This document shows, piece after piece, positions 1 to 11,464 of a stretch of DNA of 64,000 nucleotides (position 1 is its first letter; each line of letters starts with the position of its first letter). Below the pieces are notes generated by a model, which did no database searches, was not told the DNA's origin, and worked only from the letters and a program-made list of their open reading frames with translations. Both the position numbers and the translations under genes were made by a program. This DNA is from Sabethes cyaneus (lineage: Eukaryota > Arthropoda > Insecta > Diptera > Culicidae), in the NCBI RefSeq assembly GCF_943734655.1, contig NC_071355.1:94185449-94249448 (forward strand), read 5' to 3'.

Positions 1-189
1 CCTCTTGGTATTGCGCAATACCACAATAAACCCAGAGGTAATGATTAATACCGCAATAAAACTTTTATAAAATTCAAGTAAAACCAAGTGGCTTTAGAAT
101 TGTTATTTGGGATGTTCCTTGACAAAAAGAAATCAGTATTGAGGGAAAAAAGGCTTTGTGTTGATTTATAGGGATCACCGAGAAAAAGA

Positions 190-440
190 CAGATTTACAA
201 GTGGCTGAGAGACAACAGCAACCTCCCAGTTGCTGTCGAGGTAAGACGCTGGGCTGGTCTAATAAGCCAGTAGTCGTATATTCAAATCTCGGCTGGGAGA
301 GGCTGTTAGAATCAATAGGATCGTAGCACTGACCCCGCACTGTCGTGTATTCTAACAGCTGGTTGCGAAGTCTGTCGTACAAAAACAGAAGGTCAAATTT
401 CGATAACGGAATTAACACCCAAGCTTTGCTATGCTTTGCT
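190..440 (+). repeat. tRNA-derived SINE, copy 1
   Basis: A stretch with a pol III B-box-like motif (TATTCAAATCTCG, near 273) is followed by a body that matches, base for base over long runs, the reverse complement of 51527-51720. Shared landmarks in order are CTGGGAGA, a run near TCTAACAGCTGG / TACAACTGGC, GAAGTCTGTCGTA, and a tail of TTTGCT-type repeats. Two dispersed copies, a B-box and a simple tail are the hallmarks of a SINE. It resembles the Feilai-type SINEs of mosquitoes, but I name the family only by analogy. Ends are approximate. Confidence 0.65.
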
Positions 441-989
441 TTGGGAGACAACAGCAAAGGAACTGATAAAGAGAGTAGACACATTCAAATGAAGAAAAAG
501 GGTTTTGTTATGAATATTTTCGTTACAATAATAGATGTCAGGGGCCCTGAGTAAGATCGGGCAATCAGCTAGTATTAAAATAAGGTAAGTAAAAATATTC
601 GAATTAATTAATTTTACGACAGAAAAATGTGAACGTTTCGGTTTCTATCATTGATTCAACTGTATGGTAAAATCGCGAATTTCCAGTGTCTGACAAGAAT
701 AGTAAAGCTTTCAATAAGTGGAGCAAGTAGAATATGAGAGCCAAATAAACACGATTACTGGTTAACAATTATTGTAATTGTGTTGAAATTAACTTAAACT
801 TACGTTAGCTCATCTCGAATATTTAACAGTGCATTACACATTTTGTAAATAGAGTGATATATCGCGGGAAGGTGCAAAACTAATGTAAACAAAACAGAAA
901 CGTCACACCTGATTGTTTTCAACATTATGAACATTGTTTAAATATGCAGCAAGTTCTAACAGTTTTTGTGCATTGTCGCTAAATGTCAT
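441..989. other. Intergenic, nothing assignable
   Basis: AT-rich sequence without a credible reading frame, splice-supported exon or recognisable repeat boundary. Bases 1-189 are likewise unassigned. Confidence 0.5.
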
Positions 990-1760
990 GTCACCAAGAA
1001 TCAACGACGAATATTTTCAATGACATTTCCGCAGATGATTGTACTGAATTTTCAAATATTCCCAAAAAAGTAACCCAACGATGTTAAACGTGGAAAGACT
1101 TTGCTGTCTGCGGTACCCGTTGAATTGAAAACCTAACGAAGAAGCAGATCATGTTGCAAATATAGAACGCTACACAATATGAAAAATGTCGAACCACAGG
1201 GTGCAGCTTTCAAGTGCTGCATCAAAACATCGGAATTATTTTTTTGTAATTTTGTGAAAATGTATACATGAAAAGGGATTACGAGTTTGCTGCACGCCCA
1301 GAAGACACCGAAGCAGATTGCCAAGCTCAAAAAGAAGTCATTTGACCACAGTTTATCGCATCAAGAAGTGTCTGCAGAATAATCCTGTGCGGTGGAAGTT
1401 CTCGGTTTGCACATACGCCAAACGTGATCAAATCGATTCATGCAAGAATTGCTCGCAACTCTACGTTGGTTCCATAAGGAATTTTGACAAAGAAGTCGAA
1501 ATTTCTAAAAATCCATGCGAAGAATCATCAAAGAAGACTTGAATGCATCTTCCAGAGCTAGAGCGAAACGCTATTTGATTACTCGTTCGAAGAGTTTGCT
1601 TTCCTTGTTGAAGAAGGAAAAAATAATGAGCCTGTTCTTTCACGAAAAGCTGTTTAGCATCCATGCTGTATCCAACAGTCACATAGACCGGTTCATTCTA
1701 CCAAAGAAATTTGAGGATGATCCGGAGAAAGTAAAGTTTAAGTTCCAAATTTTAACATAA
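990..1760 (+). pseudogene. Decayed Tc1/mariner-family transposase
   Basis: Three reading frames carry successive pieces of one transposase. An N-terminal helix-turn-helix region (TPKQIAKLKK, then TTVYRIKKCLQNNP) is followed by a linker with RRIIKEDLNASSRARAKRY and then FFHEKLFSIHAVSNSHIDR and KFEDDPEKVKFKFQ. This order matches mariner-like transposases, where DEKxFxVD holds the first catalytic Asp; here the Asp is replaced (HEK). Several frameshifts and stops break the frame, and the C-terminal catalytic half is absent. I see no terminal inverted repeats flanking it. Confidence 0.6.
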
Positions 1761-4700
1761 GTAAAGTAAAGTTTCAGTTCCAAATAACTCCGCCTGCAAA
1801 TGTCAGATCTCTGTAGAGGCATGTTCGAACGAACCTGAAGCTACTGAGAATCATAGCAGAGGGTCCAAAGCCCCTAAAAGAAGGATGGTTTTAATAGCTG
1901 TTATCCGTGGCTATAACGTAAAGACTTGAATGGATAAACCCCTAATGCAAGCTTTGACGCGACCCGTGCCGAGTGATGAATGGTGGAGGGGGTTCTATAA
2001 ATACTCAGCCGCAGCGGAGCCTGTGGAGTACCAGGGCGCCCTCCACAGTCATTTTCCCTTACTGTATTAAGCCGGTCACTGATACAGTGGACCATTTCTT
2101 ACTTACCACTATCAGAAGGTTATCACTGCGAGCCTTCTGACGTGAAGGAAACTAGAGAGCGCAACTACAAAAATCGACTTTTCCATTCAGGCACTTTAAG
2201 AAAACTCTGTCTGTTAAAATTAGATAAAAAACATAACAAATAAACAAATTATGTTTCTATAATTTACCTCCTTATAACTGCCAGTGATCAAATTTTGTAT
2301 ACTTGTTCCTTTTAAGAAAATTTCAAACCTCACATTTTTTATTTGACACTTAGAGTACACTGAGTTAGGGTGACTTTTTGTCAGTCTTTCTTTCTTTAAA
2401 AATTTATAACTTTTGTACCTACCACTGAACTGATTTTAATGATTTTTGTACCAAACAATAAATTTTTAAATGAATTTTTCAAAAAAGTTTTAGTTTAAGG
2501 CTTTTTTATGCTTGCAAAAATATAAAAAATTCTCTTTTTTATGGTTTAAAAACCACACAGGCCCCATTGTTGATAGTATTTCTAGAAAACTGATAATTCT
2601 TTTTCACAGCATACCAAAAGTTCTTGAGATACGATTTTTTGAAGAAATATAGTTGCTAGAATGAAATGGTAACACCTGGTGTTTGGTTTTTATCTGTAAT
2701 GACACGAATTTTTGCCTTTATTCTGCATACCGATCGGATTAGTTTCGATCAGAAATTCTCCGATCAGAATCAAACGGTATGCTATAACACACGTAGATCT
2801 GTAGAATGTAGAAGCGATGCGACTTTTAGCAACTACAAATCTCTGTTTCATTGCAAGTAAAAACAAGACACCATCTCCTGCATCTCCTTTGCATCCTAGC
2901 AACTCTATTTCTTTAACAAAATTTACCCTTCGGGGTAATGTCCGGGGTAACCAATAAACGAAAACGATTTAATGAATAAACATCACCAGAAAATAGGTAA
3001 TTCAGTCTCCTCCATTAGGGCACTGGGTATAAATAAATAAATATGTAAACAAACAAATGCGTTTGAGCTACCATTTGCAACTACGAAGTTGCTTTGTTTG
3101 TTTTTTTTTTGTGGCAGAAAAAAGAGAAGGAAGTTTTTTTACTCACAATTTTTACGCAAGTTTTGACAATTCGACACGAGATTTCATTTAAGTGCGAACA
3201 ACCTTAAAATCTCTTTTAGTTTCGTAGTCGCACATAAACGCTACACGCAAAAGTGAACTACCCTGGACTACGGTATGTATCTCAAAAACTTAAAATTTAT
3301 ATGTTTGATATTGGTATGTTAAGAAAAAAATGCAAAATTAAAATAAAGGGTATGACCCTTAAAAGCCATAGAAATACCATAAAAAATAAAAAATATAGTT
3401 TTACAGCTTTTGTAGTTCCAAAACAACTTTTGGTTTAAGCCTTTTTCTTTAAAGTTCATTGAAATATCTGTCATTCAGAAACAAAAATATTAAAATAGGC
3501 TAGATGGTTCAAAACCATGATTGTTTAAAGAAAGAGATGTTAGAAAGCAACGACGAAACGAAACAAAAACGAAATGGCCCCAACTTTTAGCGAATTTGTT
3601 CATTCAATCCGGATTGGAACTGTATAAATTTTTGATGTTCATTTGCTTCTATTCGAAAGAAAAAATTCATTCAGTTTTAAGCCGGGTTGAATGAACCCAT
3701 TCGCTATTTGAATTTCTTTAAAAACAACCAACCAATTCGGCCATTCCTGAGAAAGTTATCATAATTGACCAACAAGGGTAAGCTGTACAAATTTGTATGC
3801 TCTTTTTACAAACCCAATACAGTTTGTATTTAGGAATATGAAACCGAAACGGAGAGGAAATCATTGAACTCGGACTCAATGAGATTTTTCTACGCAGTTT
3901 GTTTTTGACGCGACTATTTTTCGCGAAAAACGCGACTTGAGTGCACATAACTTTTAATGGAAACCCTCAAGTACCGTATGCTGAAGCAATGTGGCTTTCA
4001 TGAAAGAATAATGAAAAACTGTTTTTCCTATATAAATTTGCATACAAATTTCAAACCCAATGTGTATGCTGGGCTCCAACTAATGGTTTACAAAGTTGGT
4101 AATTCGTGATAGTTTTAAGTAATGCGCGATTTATACCATCTTAGCACACCTTAGTTGTTCAGTTACAGACTCGTAACACATCCCGACACAATCGCCTCCA
4201 TCACCCGCCGATATTTCTCACGGCAGATCGAGACTGATTGATGACCTGATTTACCAGTTCCGTTAAACTGTTTAATTATTCTCTTGTTGTTTGATGGCGA
4301 CGTTTTTTTATCAATGTCGAAAGAAATTGGGGCGCAACCAAATCCGAAACAAATTATAATTAACACGAGAAGACAACAGGCGTCGGTTTTGCAGGTACAA
4401 AAACCTTCGGAACACATAAAAAGCGACGAACATCTTGCCTAAAATGAGAGCGTCGTAGGAGCTCAATGCTACTAATTGCAGAAGCAACAAGGTCAACTCG
4501 GAAATTGTCACGCAGCGTAAACACGCCGTGAAATCAGTTTGCGTGAAACACGTTTCCAGTGTTGGTAACATCTTGAAATATAGTCGAACCAACAGCTCGT
4601 AAAGTTGCAAGAACCATTCAAGTGGCAATGTTTTTAAAATCATTCTTCGCCTCACTGTTGCAAGATTTGTTGACTTTATTGAATATACCTTAAACATTTC

Positions 4701-6680
4701 ACATGTGAGATGTGACAAACGATCCGAATGATTGCCTCATTGAGCCGCAATCCAACCACATATAATATGTTCTCATGCCATTAGCCTTCCATTCAGCCGA
4801 AAGGCATTCATCGCATAATCTAGCATGAAGTGGAATGTACTCAAAACGCTATTCAAGTCCGAACTCAGCTCTAAAATGGTTGCAAAGTTACAACTCACCT
4901 TTAAGGCCACCTTTACAGCATCATAGTTTAACCCGTTCCAACCGCTATGAACACTACGACAGATGGATTAGCAGAAATTCCAATTGCTCAGAAAAAATCC
5001 TTAGTGGACTACTTTTAATGGTGTTTGTATAGTTATCCACACTACAATATTGCTATGCGCAATGCTCTTTTTGTATGCTTTAACGTTTTCTTCTCTATAC
5101 GTTGACTATCCCAGAAAAGACAAATTGGTGACGATCACTTCTTACACGAATTAACTGGCAGCTTAACCGTATTTGAATATAACTGTAATTACACGACAAA
5201 CCACTGCACTGGTAGTAAATGTGAAGGACACATGATTTTTTTTTCTGCAACGGAAACTTACTTCCTGGTAACTCTTTTTCCTTTTCGTTCAACTTCCCAA
5301 TGACACCTGATAATCCCAATAAGAATTTAGAGCATAGTTCCCATGAGCACTAATAAGCTGGTCGATTTGACCTCTGCTAAAAACATCACTCGCTGCACTA
5401 CATCATACTAAAAGGCCCGACGAAGCAGAATAAGATCTCAAATATGCCTGAACCGTTCAACAACCACACAACAACTGCTGGTGAAATGGAACTTAAACTG
5501 CAAAGGTGTAGCGCGAAGACTCTTTTCGAGTTTTTTTTTTCTTTCACGCAGTCGTAAAAAACAAGACATCTTACCAGGCAACCCTCAAGAAAACTGGTTT
5601 TGCGGTAGACCAACTGCTGTGGTGGTGAGAATCATAAAAATACCTTTGCCTCCAGCATAAGTGTGTTCGTAAATGACCGACACAAACCCACCGAAATCCA
5701 CAATGAGCTATACCAGCTATATGTGTGAGCCCGCGCGCGATCATAAACCATGAATCGAGTGAACATTATTACCTTGAGGATCGTACAGGTGAAGTTGCCA
5801 CCCGTTACTATCGTCTTGCTGTGAGAAATGCTTGAATGAACGCAAACTGACAGCATGAAGGAGTGCTATAAGATGTTTCGATGCCGGTCAGTGAGTAACG
5901 CCACACAGCGGGATAGTACAGTCCATGCGAATTGCTTTTTTGAGCTGCACTTTTGAAGGCATATGCCGTCAAACGAAACGACTTTACTCTCTAGAAAAAT
6001 TTGATTGTTTCAAATCATATCATCAAACCAGAGGGATCGTCAAAAGTTGTCATCAGTGTTTCATCAGTTCAAAGTTTCATCAGTGATGGACAAAATAATT
6101 ATCGAAATTAAAAACGGAATGTTGTTGGAAAACAGAAATGTTTCTTAGAAAAATACAAATTTTGCGACATTTGCAATAAACTGGTCTTGGTCAGCTGGTT
6201 CCATCAATTCTTCATGTGTCCAATGTCGCTAGTGACCGCTTCCTTCATCTTCAGCTTTCGCTTCTTTATCGCTCAATACTTCTCTATTGAACGAAACTAG
6301 AGAATCCAGCTCTTTTGGGATGAGCTGTCGTTGTGTCATGATAACACGTCGTTGTTGGAATGTAAATTCCATTTTTTACGTCACAGAAACGTTGGTTGCC
6401 ATCGGAACAGATCTCTTGCACAAAATCATGAATTTTCTAGCGAACTTTTCCACAAAAACAAATTTGAATCTGCTAAGAACCGCGAACAGAAGCCTTTCAG
6501 AATTTCCGGGATTAGGTTGAAATCTGCTTTCGCATTAAGTTTCACGTTTCGGTAGCGCCTCGTCATACAACCTACGAGCCCGGGCTCTGGCCACTGTCAT
6601 TTCTGATGACAGCTGACAACTGATAAATGATGGCCTGATATCCAATAAGGAACTCCATCGTCGATGTTATCAACGGCCGA
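1761..6680. other. Long gene-poor stretch
   Basis: About 4.9 kb of AT-rich DNA with only short chance reading frames. A GC-richer segment at 1790-2150 looks like an old unclassified repeat. At 4314 a 41-codon frame (starts MSKEIGAQPNPKQ) and at 4311-4718 on the minus strand a 135-codon frame are open, but neither has splice support or a family match that I trust. 5090-5860 and 6290-6555 contain open frames of 70-80 codons in both strands that read as noise. Confidence 0.4.
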
Positions 6681-6808
6681 TAGGGTAATTTATATATTTT
6701 CGACAGGCGTTACGGGTACGCTATTTTGGACATTTACGGCAAAATCTAATGGAAATGTCCAAAATAGAGTATGCGTAACGCCCGTCCAAAATAAACAAAT
6801 CACCCTAG
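6681..6808. mobile_element. Near-palindromic MITE, copy 1
   Basis: The 128-bp unit starts TAGGGTAATTTATATATTTT and ends with the imperfect complement, CAAATCACCCTA. Two arms of about 55 bp fold on a small central loop (ACGGCAAAATC). A second copy lies at 16886-17010. Size, terminal inversion and dispersal define a MITE or foldback. Family unknown. Confidence 0.8.
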
Positions 6809-6809
6809 C

Positions 6810-7075
6810 AACAGAAATTCGTGAACGTAGGTGGAATTGGATTGGGCACACCTTGAGGAAACGAGCGAACGAGAAGCAGAGAAACACTCGACTTGAATCC
6901 ACAAGTACAGCGCAGAAGAGGGCAAACCCAGGGGCTCATGGCGACGCAGCTTAGCCAACGACATCCGAGCTGTAGACGAGAATCTGTCCTGGTGACAGAT
7001 AAAAGCCGAATCGTCAGCAGAGATCTCTGATTTCCATTTGTTTTGCCGGACCGGCGGACATGGACACATAAGTAT
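6810..7075 (+). pseudogene. C-terminal fragment of a non-LTR retrotransposon ORF2
   Basis: The frame reads EIRERRWNWIGHTLRK, the conserved motif seen C-terminal to the reverse transcriptase in many insect non-LTR elements. After a frameshift it continues SWRRSLANDIRAVDENLSW, then a stop, then a CRTGGHGH tail. The order and spacing fit the 3' end of an RTE/CR1-type ORF2. It is 5'-truncated, frameshifted and carries a stop, so it is dead. It abuts the palindromic MITE at 6681-6808. Confidence 0.65.
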
Positions 7076-7090
7076 TTAAGTTATTTTTTG

Positions 7091-7298
7091 AGGCTTCGGT
7101 TGGGTGGGATCGGTTGGCCCTGATCCAAGAATCAACAAGATCGGCTGTTGATGATCAAGGGTTCCACTCCAATACGTTGCTTGGTTTGCGCTTTGCAGGA
7201 AGTCGTGAGAGTTTCGTTATGCTTTTCAATAGCTCGCGTCACAGTACTTTTAGGGTAATCTAACAGTTTTACCAGCTCCCGAGTTGACGCTGATCGAT
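7091..7298 (-). pseudogene. Tc1/mariner transposase, N-terminal HTH fragment
   Basis: The minus-strand frame contains STRELVKLLDYPKSTVTRAI, a typical paired-type helix-turn-helix of Tc1/mariner transposases, followed by EKHNETLTTSCKAQTKQR. One stop follows, and the DDE catalytic domain is missing. The piece is unlike the two other Tc1/mariner relics in the window, so it is a separate family. Confidence 0.5.
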
Positions 7299-7899
7299 TT
7301 TAGAAGTGATTATGCACACATGTTAAAAAATAAACCGAGTAGAACTGTTTGCAAACATCAAAACGCTGCCAAAATCTTGCACATCCGACCACTAGGGCGT
7401 CGTTATCACTACTGAATAACAAGTGCTATACAAATAATGCACGATTATAGGAATAAATCGAAAACATGATAAACTTGGAGAGAAGGGGCGCCAAACCGGG
7501 ACTTCACCAATGGCCCCACAATGTCACGCTATGGCTCTGCCGAAGATATTCCGATCCTTATTTTACCTTTCATTGAACGTTATCTACCGTGCTATAAAAC
7601 GCAACCCAAAAGTCAAGGTAAAAATTAATTGAATTGAAAAAATGTAATACAAACATAATAAAGTCCTCTTGGCAACACTAGCATTAAGCTATAAACCAGT
7701 CAGTTTGCGAAAAAACAGTCAATGCGTGCTTAGTTAAATGATTTCTATTTCATCAACCAAATCAGAGGTAAACTAATAATCGATGGAAACTACCATTTAA
7801 AGAAACAAAAAAAATACGATGAAAATGTGGAGTACCCAATCGAATACTCACTGGAACTTGCTTTCAAAGATTCAAGTATGAACCACTATTTCATAAAGG

Positions 7900-8163
7900 T
7901 ACAGCTTCAAAGCAACTCGGATGATTCATAACATTGTGGACACATTTTCTACTAGAGATTATTACCTTGATGATTCGGAACAGGACGATGCGCGAATTGG
8001 CATGAATGTAGAAACAGCCGACAAGAAGAAGTTCGACTTCCTCGCTAATTATTATGTAAAACAGTATACCAGACAGAAGAGCCGTCTATGCATTAATGAA
8101 AACACAAACATCCCTGAGAAAGCGAATGGCGACCGTATTTCCGAAGTTCTCCAATTTAATTGA
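7900..8163 (+). CDS. Candidate terminal exon of an unknown acidic protein
   Basis: An open frame of 87 codons ends in TGA and follows a possible acceptor (CATAAAG) near 7898. It contains an acidic, tyrosine-containing patch (RDYYLDDSEQDD) and a second Tyr pair in a basic tail (NYYVKQYTRQK). The composition recalls the tyrosine-rich genes to the right, but I could not find an upstream signal-peptide exon, and no family is recognised. An AATAAA lies downstream near 8378. It may be a chance frame. Confidence 0.22.
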   Translation, partial: YSFKATRMIHNIVDTFSTRDYYLDDSEQDDARIGMNVETADKKKFDFLANYYVKQYTRQKSRLCINENTNIPEKANGDRISEVLQFN

Positions 8164-8758
8164 ACATTCATAAAACCACATTACTAATTGTACCAACATA
8201 TTTACTCGAGCGGCACCATGCGTCCATCCAATAAGTAACCAATAAACATTGCCAATGCAATTCAAATGCAAGCCAACAACTACTACTTTGGCAAAATATA
8301 CGGCTACTTCACTGCTAACCCAATTAGAGTGCTTACAATACTTGCTTGCCGCTGACTACTGGCCAGAACAGTTTAAATAAAATTTAGGAAGCCTATTTAC
8401 AATATCCAATCAAAAGGCTGTTATACAGCAAAGTGTAATAAAATAATAAAAGTTGATGTCTGTGTTAGGAAAGTGCTCCAGAACAAGTGATAAGTCGGCT
8501 CATCAACAAGATTGCTTAGAACCGCAATACACTAAAGTTCTTTTACACGGTTTGTTTTTTTCGATTACTCAAGAACGGCGCAACTAAGGCACCATTTACA
8601 AACTGTGACGAATCCTGGAAATTAACCTTTACGTTCCCAACATCAAAAATGATGGTACTTGCAGTTACACTTTTGGTTCAATCTCCACTTATTTTCATTC
8701 GATTTTTATGCAATTAGTCTTAAAGGAACCACATTAGATTGGCCTTTGATGAAAAAAA

Positions 8759-11463
8759 TCTATACCTACAAAGAAGGATTTCTGTCTGTCTGTCTGTCTG
8801 TCTGTCTGTCCTGTGTACCTTATAGAATCAAAAACTACTGAACCAATCGGCGTGAAAATTTGCATGTAGAGGTTTTTGGGGCCAGGAAAGGTTTTAGTGA
8901 TGGTTAGAGACCCCTCCCCCCACTAAGAGGGGGGGCTCCCATACAAATGAAACACAAATTTCTGCATAACTCGAGAACTAATCAAGCAAATAGAACCAAA
9001 TTTGGCATGTGGGTGTCTTCGGTGACAAGAATTCATTCTAGGGTAATTTGAGACCCCTCCCCTCTTTATAAGGGGAATTATAACTCCTCTCCCCTTTAAG
9101 AGGGGGGGTTTCCATACAAATTTCCTCATAACTCGAGAACTAATCAAGCAAATAGAACCAAATTTGGCATGTGAAAGTTTTCGAGGGCAAGAAAATTTTC
9201 TATGTTGAATTAGGACCCCTCCTCACTTTAAGAGGGGGGGCTCCTGTACAAATGAAATACCAATTTCCTCATAACTCGAGAACTAATCAAGCAAATGGAA
9301 CCAAATTTGGCATGTGTGTGTTTTTTGAGACAAAATTTTTTTCTATGATGAATTGGGACCCCTCCCCACTTTAAGTGGGGGGGGGGCTCCTATACAAACG
9401 AAATACAAATTTCCTTATAACTCGAGAGCTAATCCAGCAAATGGAACCAAATTTGGCATGTGGGTGTTTTCGGTGACAAGAATTTATTCTATGGTAAATT
9501 GAGACCCCTCCCTCTTTATAAGGGGAATTGTAACTCCTCTCCCCTTTAAAAGGGGGGGCTTCCATACAAATTTCTTCATAACTCGAGAACTAATCAAGCA
9601 AATGGAACCAAATTTGGCATGTGAAGGTTTTCGAGGGCAGGAAAATTTTCTACGGTGAATTAGGACCCCTCCCCACTCTAAGAGTAGGGACTCCTGTACA
9701 AATGAAATACAAATTTCCTCCTAACTCGAGAACTAATCAAGCAAATAGAACAACATTTGGCATGTGGGTGTTTTTTTTGGTGACAAGAATTTATTCTATG
9801 GTGAATTGAGACCCCTCCCCTCTTTATAAGAGGAATTATAACTCCTCTCCCCTTTAAGAGGGGGGGCTTCCATACAAATTTCCTCATAACTCGAGAACTA
9901 ATCAAGCAAATAGAACCAAATTTGGCATGTGGGTGTTTTCGGTGACAAGAATTTATTCTATGGTAAATTGAGACCTCTCCCTCTTTATAAGGGGAATTGT
10001 AACTCCTCTTCCCTTTAAGAGGGGGGGGCTTCCATACAAATTTCCTCATAACTCGAGAACTAATCCAGCAAATGGAACCAAATTTGGCATGTAGGTGTTT
10101 TTGGAGGCAAGAATTTTTTCTATGATGAATAAGAACCTCTCCCCACTTTAGGAGGGGGGGCTCCTATACAAATGAAATACAAATTTCCTCATAACTCGAG
10201 AACTCATCAAGCAAATGGAACCAAATTTGGCATGTGAAAGTTTTCTAGGGCATGAATATTTTCTATGGTGAATTAGGACCCCTCCCCACTTTAAGAGGAG
10301 GGGCTCCTGTACAAATGAAATACAAATTTCCTCATAACTCGAGAACTAATCAAGCGAATTGAACCAAATTTGGCATATGTGTGTTTTTGGAGACAATTTT
10401 TTTTTCAATGATGAATTGGGACCCCTCCCCACTTTAGAAGGGGGGGTCCTATACTACTGAAATACAAATTTCCTCATAACTCGAGAACTAATCCAGCAAA
10501 TGGAACCAAATTTGGCGTGTAGGTGTTTTTGGAGGCAAGAATTTTTTCTGTGATGAATTAGGACCTCTTCCCACATTAGGAGGGGGGGCTCCAATACAAA
10601 TGAAATACAAATTTCCCCATAACTCGAGAACTAATCAAGCAAATAGAACCAAATTCGGCATGTGGACGTTTTTGGAGGCAAAAATATTTTCTACGGTGAA
10701 TTAGGATCCTTCCACACTTCAAGAGGGGGGGGCTTCTACACAAATGAAATACAAATTTCCTCATAATTCGAGAACTAATCAAGGAAATGGAACCATATTT
10801 GGCATGTGGGTGTTTTTGGAAGCAACCATTTTTCCCATTATGAATTAGGACTTCTTACCTTTTTAGGAGGGGGGGCTCCCATTCAAACGAAATACAAATT
10901 TGCTCATAACTTTAGAACTAATCAAGCAAATGGAACCAAATTTGGCATGTGAGAGTTTTAGATGGCAGAATTTTTTTTTCTGTGGTGTATTACGACCCCT
11001 TTCCCTTTTAAGAGGGTGGGCTCCCATACAAATGAAATACAAATTTCCTTATAATTTGAGTACTAATCAAGCAAATGGAACCAAATTTAGCATGTAGGAA
11101 ATTTTTGAGTCTTGAATTTATTTTATGATAGTTAGAGACCTCTCACCCCTGTGGTAGGTGGATATGGACTCTCATACAAATAAAACAGAAATTTTTGCGA
11201 AACTCAAAAACTAATCCAACTCGAGAAATTCGAGACTCTTTCATAAAACATTAATCAATAACAAGACCACAAAAACTATCTATAGTAACACTAGATCATT
11301 CAGGACGAGCCGGTCGCGAGTGTTGCCGGTGACCCGCCGTCGGCAGCGCCGCCCACTGGGGGGCTTGCAAAACTCGAGATAGTGACAAAGATCATCCGAG
11401 ATTCATGATTTATGTACAACACAGGTTAATTTGTGGCAATACGAAGTTTGTCGGGTCAGCTAG
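8759..11463 (+). mobile_element. Non-autonomous Helitron, 2705 bp
   Basis: The element begins TCTATACC, runs into a (CTGT)n stretch, and ends GTTTGTCGGGTCAGCTAG. The 5' TC, the 3' CTAG, and insertion between a flanking A (8758) and T (11464) without target duplication are the diagnostic features of Helitrons. The CTGTCTGT-rich 5' end and the CGGGTCAGCTAG 3' end are familiar from insect Helitrons. There is no Rep/helicase gene; the interior is a tandem array. It depends on an autonomous partner elsewhere. Confidence 0.8.
8871..11200 (+). repeat. Tandem array of 143- and 162-bp units inside the Helitron
   Basis: Fifteen units share ACTCGAGAACTAATCAAGCA, CCAAATTTGGCATGTG and a GAGACCCCTCCC...AGGGGGGG stem. 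Successive TCGAG landmarks (8971, 9133, 9276, 9422, 9583, 9726, 9891, 10053, 10196, 10339, 10481, 10624, 10768, then degenerate near 10911 and 11057) give spacings of either about 143 or about 162. The long form carries an extra C-rich/G-rich segment. Open frames here on both strands are products of the repeat and do not mark genes. Confidence 0.9.
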
Positions 11464-11464
11464 T

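Noticed and set aside
190..440. tRNA gene
   Set aside because: A B-box is present, but no cloverleaf or anticodon stem can be formed, and the sequence is shared with a second dispersed copy: a SINE.
4311..4718. 135-codon minus-strand open frame, and a plus-strand frame starting MSKEIGAQPNPKQ at 4314
   Set aside because: Neither shows a recognisable domain or splice structure. A faint likeness of the plus-strand frame to the start of a DNA-repair protein (ERCC1-like NTRxR) did not extend to the next exon.
9678..10049. Open frames of 60-123 codons on both strands between 8.9 and 11.1 kb
   Set aside because: They are translations of the Helitron's tandem units.
8871..11200. Regularly spaced repeats considered as a CRISPR array
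   Set aside because: Units are contiguous tandem copies without unique spacers, lie within a Helitron, and the genome is eukaryotic.
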